In this document: piece after piece, positions 52,758 through 61,929 of the stretch
How the letters are laid out: every line of letters starts with the position of its first letter
How positions within the stretch are numbered: the stretch's first letter is position 1
Assembly (NCBI RefSeq): GCF_900091575.1
Contig: NZ_FMCR01000004.1
Location: 186,001-250,000, forward strand
Direction of reading: 5' to 3'
Length of the DNA: 64,000 bases
Source: Micromonospora saelicesensis
GTDB lineage: Bacteria > Actinomycetota > Actinomycetes > Mycobacteriales > Micromonosporaceae
Notes under the pieces: model-generated
Told to the model about the DNA's origin: nothing
The model's input: the letters and a program-made list of their open reading frames with translations, nothing else
Database searches by the model: none
Made by a program: the position numbers and the translations under genes

Positions 52758-54254
52758 TCAGGCGGTCGGCTCGCGAGGGGCCGGGGCAACCGCCGGCTCG
52801 TGCTGGGCCAGCCGGTTGCGGCGGTGGCCGTAACCGAAGTAGATCACCGCGCCGAGCAGCATCCAGGCCAGGAACCGCAGCCAGGTCTCCACCGAGAGGT
52901 TGAGCATCAGGTAGAAGCAGGCCAACGCCGAGACGATCGGCAGCACCGGTGAGAACGGCACCCGGAACGGCCGCTCCAGGTCCGGCCGCTTGCGGCGCAG
53001 GATCGGCACCGCCACCGACACGAGGACGAACGCACAGAGCGCGCCGATGCTGACCAGGTCGGCCAGCGCGGACAGCGGCAGGAAGCCGGCCAGGAGCGCG
53101 ACCGCCACCGTCATGATCGCCGAGATCCGGTACGGGGTGCCCCAGCGCGGGTGCACCTTCGCGATCGAGGGCGGGATCAACCCGTCCCGGGCGATGGCGA
53201 AGCCGATCCGGCCCATCGCCACCAGGTCGACCAGGATGACACTGGTCAGGCCCGCGACAGCGGCGATGGAGACCAGCACGGCCGCCCAGCCCGCGCCGAC
53301 CGACTCGAAGGCCGACGCGATCGGGGCGCCCCGGTCGATCTCGGTGTACGGCACCATCCCGACCACCACCAGCGAGACGCCGATGTAGAGCACTGTGGAG
53401 ATCAGCAGCGTGCCGAGCAGACCCAGGGTGAGGTCCCGCTTGGGCTTCCTCGTCTCCTCGCCCAGGTTGGCCACGGCCTCGAAGCCGGTGTACGCGAAGA
53501 AGACCACGGCGGCGGCGCTGAGCACCCCGACGAAGCCGAAGACCGACGGCTCCAGCCCGAAGAGCGCCTGCGTGACCGGCTGCTTGATGCCGTCGTCGCC
53601 GCTCCCGGCGGGCTCGGCCGGCGGGATGAACGGGGTGAGGTTGGCGGCCTTGACGAAGAACAGCCCGGCCACCACCACGAAGACGCAGATCGCCACCTTG
53701 ACCAGCACCAGCAGGTTGGTGATCCGGGCGGATTCCCGGATGCCGACGATCGCCACGATGCCGAGGATCAGCACGATGGCGATGGCGCCCACGTTGACAG
53801 TGCTGCCCTCCTCACCGAACCAGCGGGTCGGCAGGTCGAGCAGTTCGGCGAGGTAGCCGGACCAGCCTCGGGCCACCACGGCGGCGCCGAGCGCGAACTC
53901 CAGCAGCAGGTCCCAGCCGATGATCCAGGCGACGATCTCGCCCATCGTGGCGTACGCGTAGGTGTAGGCGCTGCCTGCGGTCGGCACGCTGGAGGCCAGC
54001 TCGGCGTAACAGAGGGCGGCGAGCAGGGCCACCACGCCGGCGATGGCGAAGGAGATCACCACGCCCGGCCCGGCGCTGTCCCGGGCCTCGATCCCGGTGA
54101 GCGTGAAGATGCCGGTGCCGATCACGATGCCGATGCCGAAGCCGGTGAGGTCGATGGCGCCGAGCCGCCTCTTCAGCCCCAACTGGCCGTCGCTGCCGTC
54201 CGCCTCACCCTGGGCTATCACGTCCTTGATTGGTTTTGTGCGCAGCACGGACAC
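52758..54254 (-). CDS. APC-family amino acid permease
   Basis: 498 residues from GTG 54254 with GAGGGG upstream. Twelve or so helices; family signature GFGIGIVIGTGIFTLTGIEA in helix 1 and FFAYTGFEAVANLGEETRKP around helix 6. Resembles cationic amino acid transporters of the YfnA/CAT type. Convergent with the GH43 gene. Substrate unknown. Confidence 0.93.
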   Translation of the reverse strand: MSVLRTKPIKDVIAQGEADGSDGQLGLKRRLGAIDLTGFGIGIVIGTGIFTLTGIEARDSAGPGVVISFAIAGVVALLAALCYAELASSVPTAGSAYTYAYATMGEIVAWIIGWDLLLEFALGAAVVARGWSGYLAELLDLPTRWFGEEGSTVNVGAIAIVLILGIVAIVGIRESARITNLLVLVKVAICVFVVVAGLFFVKAANLTPFIPPAEPAGSGDDGIKQPVTQALFGLEPSVFGFVGVLSAAAVVFFAYTGFEAVANLGEETRKPKRDLTLGLLGTLLISTVLYIGVSLVVVGMVPYTEIDRGAPIASAFESVGAGWAAVLVSIAAVAGLTSVILVDLVAMGRIGFAIARDGLIPPSIAKVHPRWGTPYRISAIMTVAVALLAGFLPLSALADLVSIGALCAFVLVSVAVPILRRKRPDLERPFRVPFSPVLPIVSALACFYLMLNLSVETWLRFLAWMLLGAVIYFGYGHRRNRLAQHEPAVAPAPREPTA

Positions 54255-54456
54255 CCGGTCACCCCTCCCACCGTGCGACCACCTCCGTGGCGGCCGGTGA
54301 CCGCCGTTGCTACCCACCGGCGCGATTGGTCAACCACGAACTCTTGCGGCGGTGGCGAGATTGTGAAAATTTCCTACCAGTAAGGCGGACATCGACGGCG
54401 AATCTTGCCGCGCACCGCGCGAAACATCCGGGAGCCCCAACGAAGGGACAGACCGC

Positions 54457-56118
54457 ATGAAAGCCACCCGACTCGGAGTCGCCGGGCTGGTCGCAGCCCT
54501 GCTCGGCACGTTCGTCAGCGCCACCCCCGCGAGCGCCGCGCCCAGCGCGGCCGACACCACCAGCACCGCCACCTGCGCCACCGACCCGGCCACCCCGAAA
54601 CGGCAGTTCCGGGCCATGTGGATCTCGTCCGTGGTCAACATCGACTGGCCCAGCAAGGCGTCCCAGACCAACCCGGACCGGATCGCGGCCCAGCAGGCCG
54701 AGTACCGCGAGCTGCTCGACCTGGCCGGGCGCCTGCACCACAACGCCGTCGTGGTGCAGGTCCGGCCCACCGCCGACGCGCTCTGGCCCTCGCCGTACGA
54801 GCCCTGGTCGGAATACCTGACCGGGGTACGCGGCCAGGACCCGGGCTGGGACCCACTGGCCTTCCTGGTTGACGAGTCGCACAAGCGGAACCTGGAGTTC
54901 CACGCCTGGTTCAACCCGTACCGCGTCTCCATGCCCGCCCCCGGCGGCGCCGGCGCCGACCTCGCCCAACTCGCCCCCGGCCACCCGGCGCAGCAGCACC
55001 CCGACTGGACCTTCGCCTACCCACCGGCCGGCGTCGCCGGCAGCCGGCTCTACTACAACCCCGGGATCCCCGAGGTCCGCGAGTTCGTCCAGACCGCCAT
55101 GATGGACGCCGTCAAGCGGTACGACATCGACGGTGTCCACTTCGACGACTACTTCTACCCCTACCCCAGCGGCACCTATCAGGTGCCGGACGACGCGACC
55201 TTCGCGGCCCACAACCGGGGCTTCACCGACCGGGCCGACTGGCGGCGGGACAACATCAACCTGCTGATCCAGGAGATGAACGGCAAGATCAAGTCGGCCA
55301 AGCCGTGGGTGAAGTTCGGCGTCAGCCCGTTCGGCATCTGGCGCAACAAGACCGTCGACCCGCTCGGTTCGGACACCACCGGCAGCCAGTCGTACGACAT
55401 CATCTCCGCCGACACCCGCAAGTGGATCAAGCAGGAGTGGATCGACTACGTGGTGCCGCAGCTCTACTGGTACATCGGCCAGTACCCGGCCGCCGACTAC
55501 GCGCGGCTCGTGCCGTGGTGGGCCGAGACGGTGCGCGGCACCCGCGTGCAGCTCTACATCGGCCAGGCCGACTACAAGAGCGGCGATCCGGCGTACGGGC
55601 CGTACTGGCAGAACCCGCGTGAGCTGTCCGACCACCTGACGCTCAACCGGTCGTACCCGGAGGTGCAGGGCAACGTGCACTTCTCCGCGGTGCAGGTGCG
55701 GGCCAACCGCCTCGGCGCCACCGACATCTACGCGGCCGAGCACTACTCCCGCCCGGCGCTGGTGCCGGCCATGCCCCACCTGCCGGCCCGGCCGCTGCTC
55801 TTCCCGGTGGTCAGCAAGGCGACCCGGCAGGCGGACGGTGTCCGGCTCACCTGGCGCCAGCCCGCCGACGGCGTCGGCCCGCTCGGCACCGTCACCTCGT
55901 ACGCGATCTACCGGTTCGACGGCACCACGCTGCCCGGCCGGTGCGCCACGGCCGACGCCGCGCACCTGGTCGACACCGTCCGGGCCACGCCCGGCAACAC
56001 CCAGTCCTGGGTGGACACCTCGGCCGAGCCCGGTCGGCGCTACACCTACCAGCTGACCGCCCTGGACCGGTCGGCGAACGAGAGCCCCGCCAGCCCGCCG
56101 GCATTCGTCCTGCGCTGA
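54457..56118 (+). CDS. Secreted GHL10/DUF187 (YngK-like) glycoside hydrolase with FN3-like domain
   Basis: 553 residues. Signal peptide to about residue 28. DUF187 domain (50-400): QFRAMWISSVVNIDWP, FHAWFNPYRVSM, GVHFDDYFYPYP with the conserved acidic pair, WVKFGVSPFGIWRN, and IDYVVPQLYWYIG. C-terminal part 440-553 is a beta-sandwich of FN3 type (VRLTWRQPADGVGPLGTVTSYAIYR). Family members act on peptidoglycan or related glycans; the exact target is uncertain. Confidence 0.9.
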   Translation: MKATRLGVAGLVAALLGTFVSATPASAAPSAADTTSTATCATDPATPKRQFRAMWISSVVNIDWPSKASQTNPDRIAAQQAEYRELLDLAGRLHHNAVVVQVRPTADALWPSPYEPWSEYLTGVRGQDPGWDPLAFLVDESHKRNLEFHAWFNPYRVSMPAPGGAGADLAQLAPGHPAQQHPDWTFAYPPAGVAGSRLYYNPGIPEVREFVQTAMMDAVKRYDIDGVHFDDYFYPYPSGTYQVPDDATFAAHNRGFTDRADWRRDNINLLIQEMNGKIKSAKPWVKFGVSPFGIWRNKTVDPLGSDTTGSQSYDIISADTRKWIKQEWIDYVVPQLYWYIGQYPAADYARLVPWWAETVRGTRVQLYIGQADYKSGDPAYGPYWQNPRELSDHLTLNRSYPEVQGNVHFSAVQVRANRLGATDIYAAEHYSRPALVPAMPHLPARPLLFPVVSKATRQADGVRLTWRQPADGVGPLGTVTSYAIYRFDGTTLPGRCATADAAHLVDTVRATPGNTQSWVDTSAEPGRRYTYQLTALDRSANESPASPPAFVLR

Positions 56119-56130
56119 CCGCCTCTCTGG

Positions 56131-56161
56131 ATGCCCCGGACGCCTCGCGCGTCCGGGGCAT
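56131..56161 (+). terminator. Terminator after GHL10
   Basis: ATGCCCCGGACGC (56131-56143) pairs exactly with GCGTCCGGGGCAT (56149-56161), 13 bp with a 5-nt loop. Confidence 0.85.
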
Positions 56162-56212
56162 TCGTCTGTTTCAACGTATGTCACCAATAGTTGGCGACGC
56201 GCATACCGCCTA

Positions 56213-56286
56213 GTTGATCAGCTGATCGACACTCATCGACATCCGGTAACCCGCCGGTAACTTCCGTTCCACCCGCTCACCCCCCG
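56213..56286 (+). promoter_or_regulatory. Palindrome and 11-nt direct repeats upstream of phospholipase gene
   Basis: GATCAGCTGATC (56216-56227) is a perfect palindrome, extending with one mismatch to 56213-56230. Then CCGGTAAC recurs at 56243 and 56254 with an 11-nt period, and looser units follow at 56265 and 56276. The 11-nt repeat spacing recalls PHO boxes, but the bases fit only loosely. Confidence 0.4.
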
Positions 56287-56298
56287 CGGAGGTAACCC

Positions 56299-56835
56299 GT
56301 GCCCCGACGTCTCGCCACCCTGATCGCCTCGGGCGCGTTAGCGCTGCTCGCCACCCTCGCCATCGCCTCTCCCGCCGCCGCCGTCACTCCCGCCCAACGG
56401 CTCTCCGTGCTGTCCAGCTGGACCCAGACCAGCGCGTCCAGCTACAACTCGTGGAACAGCGCCCGGGTCAACCGGGCACCCTGGGCCGAGTACAACTTCA
56501 ACTGGTCCACCGACTACTGCTCGTCCAGCCCGGACAACCCGCTCGGCTTCACCTTCAACCTGGGCTGCTACCGGCACGACTTCGGCTACCGCAACTACAA
56601 GGCGGTCGGCCAGTTCTCCGCCAACAAGTCCCGCCTCGACAGCGCCTTCTACGAGGACCTGAAGCGCGTCTGCACCACGTACAACTCGGTCGTCCGACCG
56701 GCCTGCTACAGCCTGGCCTGGACCTACTACCAGGCGGTCAGCATCTTCGGTTCGGTAGCGGCAGTCCAGCAGGCCGACATCGACCGCGCCGCCCGAATGA
56801 AGGCCGAAGCCGAAGCAAAGGCCGCAACCCGCTAA
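56299..56835 (+). CDS. Secreted phospholipase A2 (prokaryotic type)
   Basis: 178 residues, GTG 56299 with GGAGG 6 nt upstream. Signal peptide to about 28. The mature part has Ca-site D72 in STDYC, then NLGCYRHDFGYRNY with catalytic H93 and Ca ligand D94, D114 in RLDSAFYED, and Cys 74, 90, 125 and 136 for two disulfides. This matches Streptomyces PLA2, which releases fatty acid from the sn-2 position of phospholipids in a Ca-dependent way. An Ala/Lys-rich helix ends the chain. Possibly phosphate-regulated. Confidence 0.9.
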   Translation: MPRRLATLIASGALALLATLAIASPAAAVTPAQRLSVLSSWTQTSASSYNSWNSARVNRAPWAEYNFNWSTDYCSSSPDNPLGFTFNLGCYRHDFGYRNYKAVGQFSANKSRLDSAFYEDLKRVCTTYNSVVRPACYSLAWTYYQAVSIFGSVAAVQQADIDRAARMKAEAEAKAATR

Positions 56836-56885
56836 CCCCACCCCACTAACCCCACCCCCACCCTGTCCCACCCCCCACCGCCCAC

Positions 56886-56945
56886 GTTGATCAAGAGGTT
56901 TCGGTCATCGGGAGCGCGTTTCCTGACGCAAACCTCTTGATCAAC
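56886..56945. repeat. 60-nt hairpin between convergent genes, with C-rich/G-rich outer flanks
   Basis: GTTGATCAAGAGGTTT (56886-56901) pairs perfectly with AAACCTCTTGATCAAC (56930-56945). The core GTTGATCA start is shared with the 8308 copy but the loop differs. Outside, a left flank of CCCCACC-type units (56836-56884) is mirrored on the right by GGGTGGGG-type units (56946-56984), forming a looser, much longer inverted repeat of about 150 bp between the two stop codons. Confidence 0.8.
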
Positions 56946-56991
56946 AAGGGTGGGGGTGACGGTGGGAGGGGTGGGTGGGGTTAGGCGCGGG

Positions 56992-59832
56992 TTAGGCGCG
57001 CTCGGTTCGGGTGGCTGGGTGACGGTCGGGGTCGGCGGGACGGCGGGGGGTCGGTTGGGACAGGCCGGTGCTGAAGCGGGTCGAGTCCGCCGCCAGGTCC
57101 GGGTGTTCCACGTCGAGTGCCAGCGCCGCGGCCTCGTCCAACCCCAGCTCCGCACCCTCGCCGTACGCGTCGTCGAAGGCCGCGTCGCCCAGCACCGCGC
57201 GCAACTCCCCCTGCTGCTCGGCCCAGTAACCGCCGAAGATGCCGGGGGTGGCACGCATGCTCGCCCGGGTGGCCTGCGCGGCCCCGAACAGGCGGGCTGC
57301 GGTCAACCGCTCCCCGCCGATCGCGCAGCGCACCGCTACCGCGTTCAAGGTGTCGCACGCCCGGCCGTGGTAGCCGTGACCCATCCGGGAGCGCAGCGCC
57401 ACCAGCAGATGCTCGTGTGCGGCGATCACGTCGCCGCGGGCCAACGCGACCATGCCGAGCAGCATGTCCACCGAACGCCGACCCCGCTCCACGGGCCGGG
57501 CCGCCTCCACCGGACGGACCGCGCCCAGCAGTTCCGCCGCCTCCTCCAGGGCGCCCCTCCGCCAGAGCAGCTCGGCCAGGCTGAAGACCGCGAACAGCGC
57601 CTCGCCTACCACGTCCTGCCCGTGCGCCCAGTCGATGACCTCCCGGCACACCCGCTCGGCCTCGTCGAACTGCCCCATGTCCACGAGCGGCGCGGCCCTG
57701 CCGGCGAGCACCCGGGCCAGCAACCCGGCGTCGCCGGCCTGCCGGGCCGCCGCCTCCGCCCGCTGGGAGTAGCGCAGCTCCTCGGCGAACTCGCCGTCGG
57801 CGCTGGCATGCAGCGAATGCATGTGGTACGCCGCCGCCATCTCCGCCTCCGGGATCCGCTCCCCTGTCTCCGCGATCCGTCCGTACAGCCGGAACAGCCA
57901 CAGCCGCCCCTCGCGGGCCAGGCCCCGCTCCAGCCACCACTGGTCCAGCCCACCCGCCAGACCGAGTCCGGCACGGGCGCTGCCTCCGGTGGCGCACCAC
58001 CGCAGCGCGGCGCGAAGCTCCCCGGCCAGTGGATCGAGGGCATACAACGACAGCGTCACCGGCCGGCCGTCCTGGCCCAGGTGGGCCCGGTCCAACGCGT
58101 GCGCCGACCAGGCCACGTGCCGGTCCCGAGCGGCCTGCTCCTCGCCGGCCTCGGCCAACCGCCGCGCCGCGTACGCCCGGATGGGGTCGAGCATCCGGTA
58201 GGTGCTGCCGGAGGCGCGCGGCTCGGCCAACACCATCGACTTGTCCACCAGGACCGAGAGCGGGTCCAGCGGATCGTCACCCAGCAGCCACTCCACCGTC
58301 GCCAGATCCACCGGGCCGGCGAAGACCGCCAGCCACCGCAGCAGGCGGGCGGCCCGGGGCCCCAACGTCCGGTAGGACCAGGTGACCGTGGCCTGCATGG
58401 TCAGATGCCGTTCGGTGGCCGAGCGCTGCACCGCTCGGCTCGCCGGCGTGGGCGGTGACGCCCCGGCCGCCGCGGCGACCAGGTCCACGGTGTCCTGCTG
58501 GTTGCCGGACCAGCCCCGCTCCACCGGCGGCGGATCCGGGTCCTCCCGGCCCGCGTCCAGGGTGCCGAGGACATCGTCCAGCCGCTCGGCGAGCTGGCCG
58601 ACGGAGAGCACTCGCAGCCGGGCGGCGGCCAACTCGATGGCGAGCGGCAGACCGTCCAACCGCTGCACGACCCGACGCAGGTCGGCGGACTCGGCCGGGT
58701 CGGGCTGCCGACCACCGCGCGCCGCCGCCGTACGGTCCAGCAGCAGCGCCACCGCGTCGCTCTCCGCGCCGTCCGCGCGGGGGTCGACCGAGAGCGGCGG
58801 AATCCGCCACACCACCTCGCCGGGCAGGCTGAACGACTCACGACTGGTGGCCAGCACCCGTACGCCGCCCCCGCCGGACAGCAGCCGCGCGATCACCTCG
58901 GCGCAGGCGGCCGGTTGGGTGTCGCAGGTGTCCAGTACGACCAACATCCGGCGGCCGGCCGCGTACTCGACGAGGGTGTCCAGCATCGGCCGACCCGGCT
59001 CGGGACGCAGCCCGAGCACGGCGGCGATGGCGAACGCCACCAGCCCCGGGTCGGTCACCGAGGCGATGTCGACGAACCAGACCCCGTCCGGGTACGCCTC
59101 GACAACTCCGCTGGCCAACTCCACCGCGAGCCGGGTCTTGCCCGCGCCGCCGGCGCCCAGCACGGTGACCAGGCGGTGTTGACGCACCAGCAGGCCCAAC
59201 TCGATGCGCTCGGCCTGCCGGCCGACGAACGAGGTCACCTGGGTGGGCAGGTTGTGCGCCACCGCGTCAGCGGTGCGGGGCCGGGGGAACTGCCGCTCCA
59301 GACCCGGGGCGACCAGTTGGAACAGTCGCTCCCGGTCATCGAAGCCGCGCAGTCGGTGCAGGCCCAGGTCGAGCAGGGTCGCACCCGGCGGCATCGGCTC
59401 GGCCCGACGTGCGGTGGACGCCGTGCAGAGCACCTGCCCGCCGTGCGCGGCGGCCGCCACCCGGGCAGCCCGGTGCACCTCGGGGCTGGCGTACTCGCCG
59501 TCGCGTGGCTCGGCATAACCGGTGTGCAGGCCCATCCGCACCCGGGGCGCGGCCTCGGAGGTGGGCCAGTCGTGGCTGGACAGTGCCCGCTGGGCGGTCA
59601 GGCACGCCGTCATCGCCGCGGTCGCTTCCTCGAAGGCCAGGAAGAACGAGTCGCCCTCGGTCAGCAGCTCCGCGCCACCAGTGCTGGCCAGCGTGCAGCG
59701 CAGCAGCCGTCGATGCTCGGCGAGCACCGGGCGGTAGTCCGGGCCGAGCAGCTGAGCCAGCCGGGTCGAGCCCTCGATATCGGTGAATACGAAGGTCACC
59801 CAACCGCTCGGGAACTGGATCCGTGGCGACAT
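56992..59832 (-). CDS. Class III nucleotide cyclase fused to NB-ARC/LuxR-like ATPase with TPR region (no HTH)
   Basis: 946 residues from ATG 59832 with GGAGG upstream. The cyclase homology domain (10-170): FVFTDIEGSTRL with D18, TEGDSFFLAF with D61, and VRMGLHTG. Then an ATPase: VTVLGAGGAGKTRLAVELA (Walker A), MLVVLDTCDT (Walker B), VLATSRESF, LDGLPLAIELAAARL. The C-terminal 400 residues are helical TPR-like repeats. The LuxR-type HTH seen in many relatives is absent, so output may be cyclic nucleotide alone. Whether the cyclase half is active or a binding relic cannot be told. Confidence 0.88.
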   Translation of the reverse strand: MSPRIQFPSGWVTFVFTDIEGSTRLAQLLGPDYRPVLAEHRRLLRCTLASTGGAELLTEGDSFFLAFEEATAAMTACLTAQRALSSHDWPTSEAAPRVRMGLHTGYAEPRDGEYASPEVHRAARVAAAAHGGQVLCTASTARRAEPMPPGATLLDLGLHRLRGFDDRERLFQLVAPGLERQFPRPRTADAVAHNLPTQVTSFVGRQAERIELGLLVRQHRLVTVLGAGGAGKTRLAVELASGVVEAYPDGVWFVDIASVTDPGLVAFAIAAVLGLRPEPGRPMLDTLVEYAAGRRMLVVLDTCDTQPAACAEVIARLLSGGGGVRVLATSRESFSLPGEVVWRIPPLSVDPRADGAESDAVALLLDRTAAARGGRQPDPAESADLRRVVQRLDGLPLAIELAAARLRVLSVGQLAERLDDVLGTLDAGREDPDPPPVERGWSGNQQDTVDLVAAAAGASPPTPASRAVQRSATERHLTMQATVTWSYRTLGPRAARLLRWLAVFAGPVDLATVEWLLGDDPLDPLSVLVDKSMVLAEPRASGSTYRMLDPIRAYAARRLAEAGEEQAARDRHVAWSAHALDRAHLGQDGRPVTLSLYALDPLAGELRAALRWCATGGSARAGLGLAGGLDQWWLERGLAREGRLWLFRLYGRIAETGERIPEAEMAAAYHMHSLHASADGEFAEELRYSQRAEAAARQAGDAGLLARVLAGRAAPLVDMGQFDEAERVCREVIDWAHGQDVVGEALFAVFSLAELLWRRGALEEAAELLGAVRPVEAARPVERGRRSVDMLLGMVALARGDVIAAHEHLLVALRSRMGHGYHGRACDTLNAVAVRCAIGGERLTAARLFGAAQATRASMRATPGIFGGYWAEQQGELRAVLGDAAFDDAYGEGAELGLDEAAALALDVEHPDLAADSTRFSTGLSQPTPRRPADPDRHPATRTERA

Positions 59833-59984
59833 GCGAGGAACCTCCGCCCGTGACGTCGGGTTCATGCTGCCTGAGTCCGAGCGATCACACATCGTGAGAA
59901 CGGCCGGGCAAGTGCCGCCTCAACGTGCCACTCGGACCCGCTCCCGGCAAGGCTGGCCCACCAGGCGGCGGCGAATTGGCCCGA

Positions 59985-60200
59985 TCAGCAGCCGCAGGCG
60001 CCGCCGCAGCAGCCACCACCACCACCAGCGGCGGGTGCCGGGGCACCACCACCGCGGCCGGTGACCGCGACCGCGGAAAGAAGCTTGACCGTGTCGGCGT
60101 GTCCCTGAGGGCAGCTGGCCGGCTCACCGGCCGCCGCCATCGAACGGTTGACCTCGAAGGTGTCGCCGCAGGCGCGGCAGCGAAACTCGTACCGGGGCAT
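59985..60200 (-). CDS. FmdB-type zinc ribbon protein
   Basis: 71 residues, ATG 60200. MPRYEFRCRACGDTFEV has Cys 8 and 11; the second knuckle is CPQGH (C30, H34), a variant of the usual CxxC. A Gly/Cys-rich tail (GGGGGCCGGACGC) adds four Cys. FmdB-like domains are putative regulators. Divergent from the transglycosylase gene with 37 bp between. Confidence 0.9.
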   Translation of the reverse strand: MPRYEFRCRACGDTFEVNRSMAAAGEPASCPQGHADTVKLLSAVAVTGRGGGAPAPAAGGGGGCCGGACGC

Positions 60201-60237
60201 GGCACCCAGGGTACGTGGATCTGGCGGTTCGCGGAGC

Positions 60238-61857
60238 ATGGGTGATACTCGACAGGTGGTGGACGGCGAGGACGACACGCGTGTGCAACCGTTACGACCG
60301 GCCGCGCCGCTGGACGGGCCGCTCGAAGGCTCAGGGGCCGCGCCCGACCCGGTGCGCAAGGTGCCCCGCCCCCGCCGCCCCTGGCTGAGCGGGCGGGCCG
60401 CTGGTGCGTCGACCACACCACCGGCCACCACGCCACCGGCCACCACGCCGGCGCCGCCAGCGGCCAAGCCCCCCGCAGCCGACTCCGCCGGGTCCGAACC
60501 GGACGCGAGCGCCACCGGCACGAAAGTTCCAGCCGAGCCCGTCCCGACCGCCGGCCCAGCGACGGCCCCTCAGACCGAGGCACCCAAGGCCGAGACCGCG
60601 AAGGCCGAGACCGCGAAGGCCGAAACCGGTAGAGCCGAAACCGGTAAAGCCGAGGATCTCAAGGCCGACGCTGCGAAACCCGAGGACCAGAAACCCGACA
60701 CCCTCAAGGCCGACACCACGAAGGCCGACACCACGAAGGCCGACGCCGCGAAAGCCGAGGATGCGAAGGCGGACGGCAGCGCCAGCGGCTTATCCGCGCC
60801 GAAGTCAGCCGGCGCGTCGAGCGCCGACACGCCGGCCGACGACGCGAAGACCGGTGCTGCGGATCCGGCCAAGACCACTGTGGATGAGATTCCGGTCGTG
60901 CCGGCGTCCGACCCGGCCCGCCGACGGCGGGTGCAGTTCGCGCACGCGGTCCGTCTGCCGCCGCGCCGGGCGGCGGCCGCCGCGGCCCAGGCGACCCGCG
61001 CCTGGGCGCGCCGGCCGAGTGGTCGGCTGACCCTGCCGGGCGTCTTCCTGCTGGCGCTGGTGGCCGCGACCGCCGCGGCGGGAGCGCTTCTCGTACCGGC
61101 CGCGATCCGCTCACCGCGCCCGGTCGCGGTCGACGCCTCGGCCTCGCCGACCGGGGTCGCACCGCCGGGGATGCCGTCCGGCCTGCCGACCAGCCCGCTG
61201 CCCACCGGGCCGCTGCCGACCCTCCCTCTGCCCACCGGCGGATTGCCCGGCAACGGGCTGCCGACCGGGTCGGTGGTCGGTGGCCGACCGTCGGACGCCC
61301 TGGCCGGCTGGGCGCAGCAGGTCGGCGCCAAGGTCGACGTCCCGGCGGTCGCCATGCAGGCGTACGGCTACGCCGAGCTGGTGCTCGCCCAGACCAACCG
61401 CAGCTGTGCGCTGAGCTGGACCACGCTGGCCGCGATCGGAAAGGTCGAATCGGGACACGGCTCGGCCAACGGCGCGCGGTTGGGGCAGGACGGCAAGGCG
61501 GTGCCCAACATCATCGGGCTGCCGCTGGACGGGAAGGAGGGTCGGATGCGGATCATCGACACCGACCGTGGGGCGCTCGACGGGGACGTGACCCTCGACC
61601 GCGCCATCGGGCCGATGCAGTTCATCCCGACGACCTGGCAGGAGATCGGCGCGGACGCGGACAACGACGGCCGCAAGGACCCGCACGACCTGGACGACGC
61701 CGCCCTGGCAGCGGGCAATTACCTCTGCAAGGGCGGCCGGAACCTGAGCATTGCGGGCGACTGGTGGAACGCGATCCTCTCCTACAACGACGTACGGCGG
61801 TACGCCCAGGACGTCTACGACACCGCGAACCGGTACGGACGGGCCAGTCGGTCATGA
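60238..61857 (+). CDS. Membrane-anchored MltB-like lytic transglycosylase with Lys/Ala/Glu repeat region
   Basis: 539 residues from ATG 60238. Residues 1-110 are Pro/Thr-rich; 115-175 are tandem KAET/KADTT-type pentads (KAETAKAETAKAETG, KADTTKADTTKADAA) likely to form a charged extended or helical rod; one membrane helix at about 257-280 (VFLLALVATAAAGALLVPA), then a Pro/Leu/Gly linker and the SLT_2/MltB domain (375-520) with catalytic Glu in IGKVESGHG and AIGPMQFIPTTWQEIGADADNDG. It cleaves peptidoglycan glycans outside the cell. The long cytoplasmic repeat is unusual. Confidence 0.9.
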   Translation: MGDTRQVVDGEDDTRVQPLRPAAPLDGPLEGSGAAPDPVRKVPRPRRPWLSGRAAGASTTPPATTPPATTPAPPAAKPPAADSAGSEPDASATGTKVPAEPVPTAGPATAPQTEAPKAETAKAETAKAETGRAETGKAEDLKADAAKPEDQKPDTLKADTTKADTTKADAAKAEDAKADGSASGLSAPKSAGASSADTPADDAKTGAADPAKTTVDEIPVVPASDPARRRRVQFAHAVRLPPRRAAAAAAQATRAWARRPSGRLTLPGVFLLALVAATAAAGALLVPAAIRSPRPVAVDASASPTGVAPPGMPSGLPTSPLPTGPLPTLPLPTGGLPGNGLPTGSVVGGRPSDALAGWAQQVGAKVDVPAVAMQAYGYAELVLAQTNRSCALSWTTLAAIGKVESGHGSANGARLGQDGKAVPNIIGLPLDGKEGRMRIIDTDRGALDGDVTLDRAIGPMQFIPTTWQEIGADADNDGRKDPHDLDDAALAAGNYLCKGGRNLSIAGDWWNAILSYNDVRRYAQDVYDTANRYGRASRS

Positions 61858-61929
61858 AGTGATCGTCTCGATACGTTGGAGAACTGGACACTTCCCCCGA
61901 GCCTCTGTTAGCGGCAAGCTAGACGGGTG

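Noticed and set aside
54310..56187. Minus-strand frame opposite the GHL10 gene
   Set aside because: No domain and shadow composition; the plus strand has a signal peptide and the DUF187 motifs.
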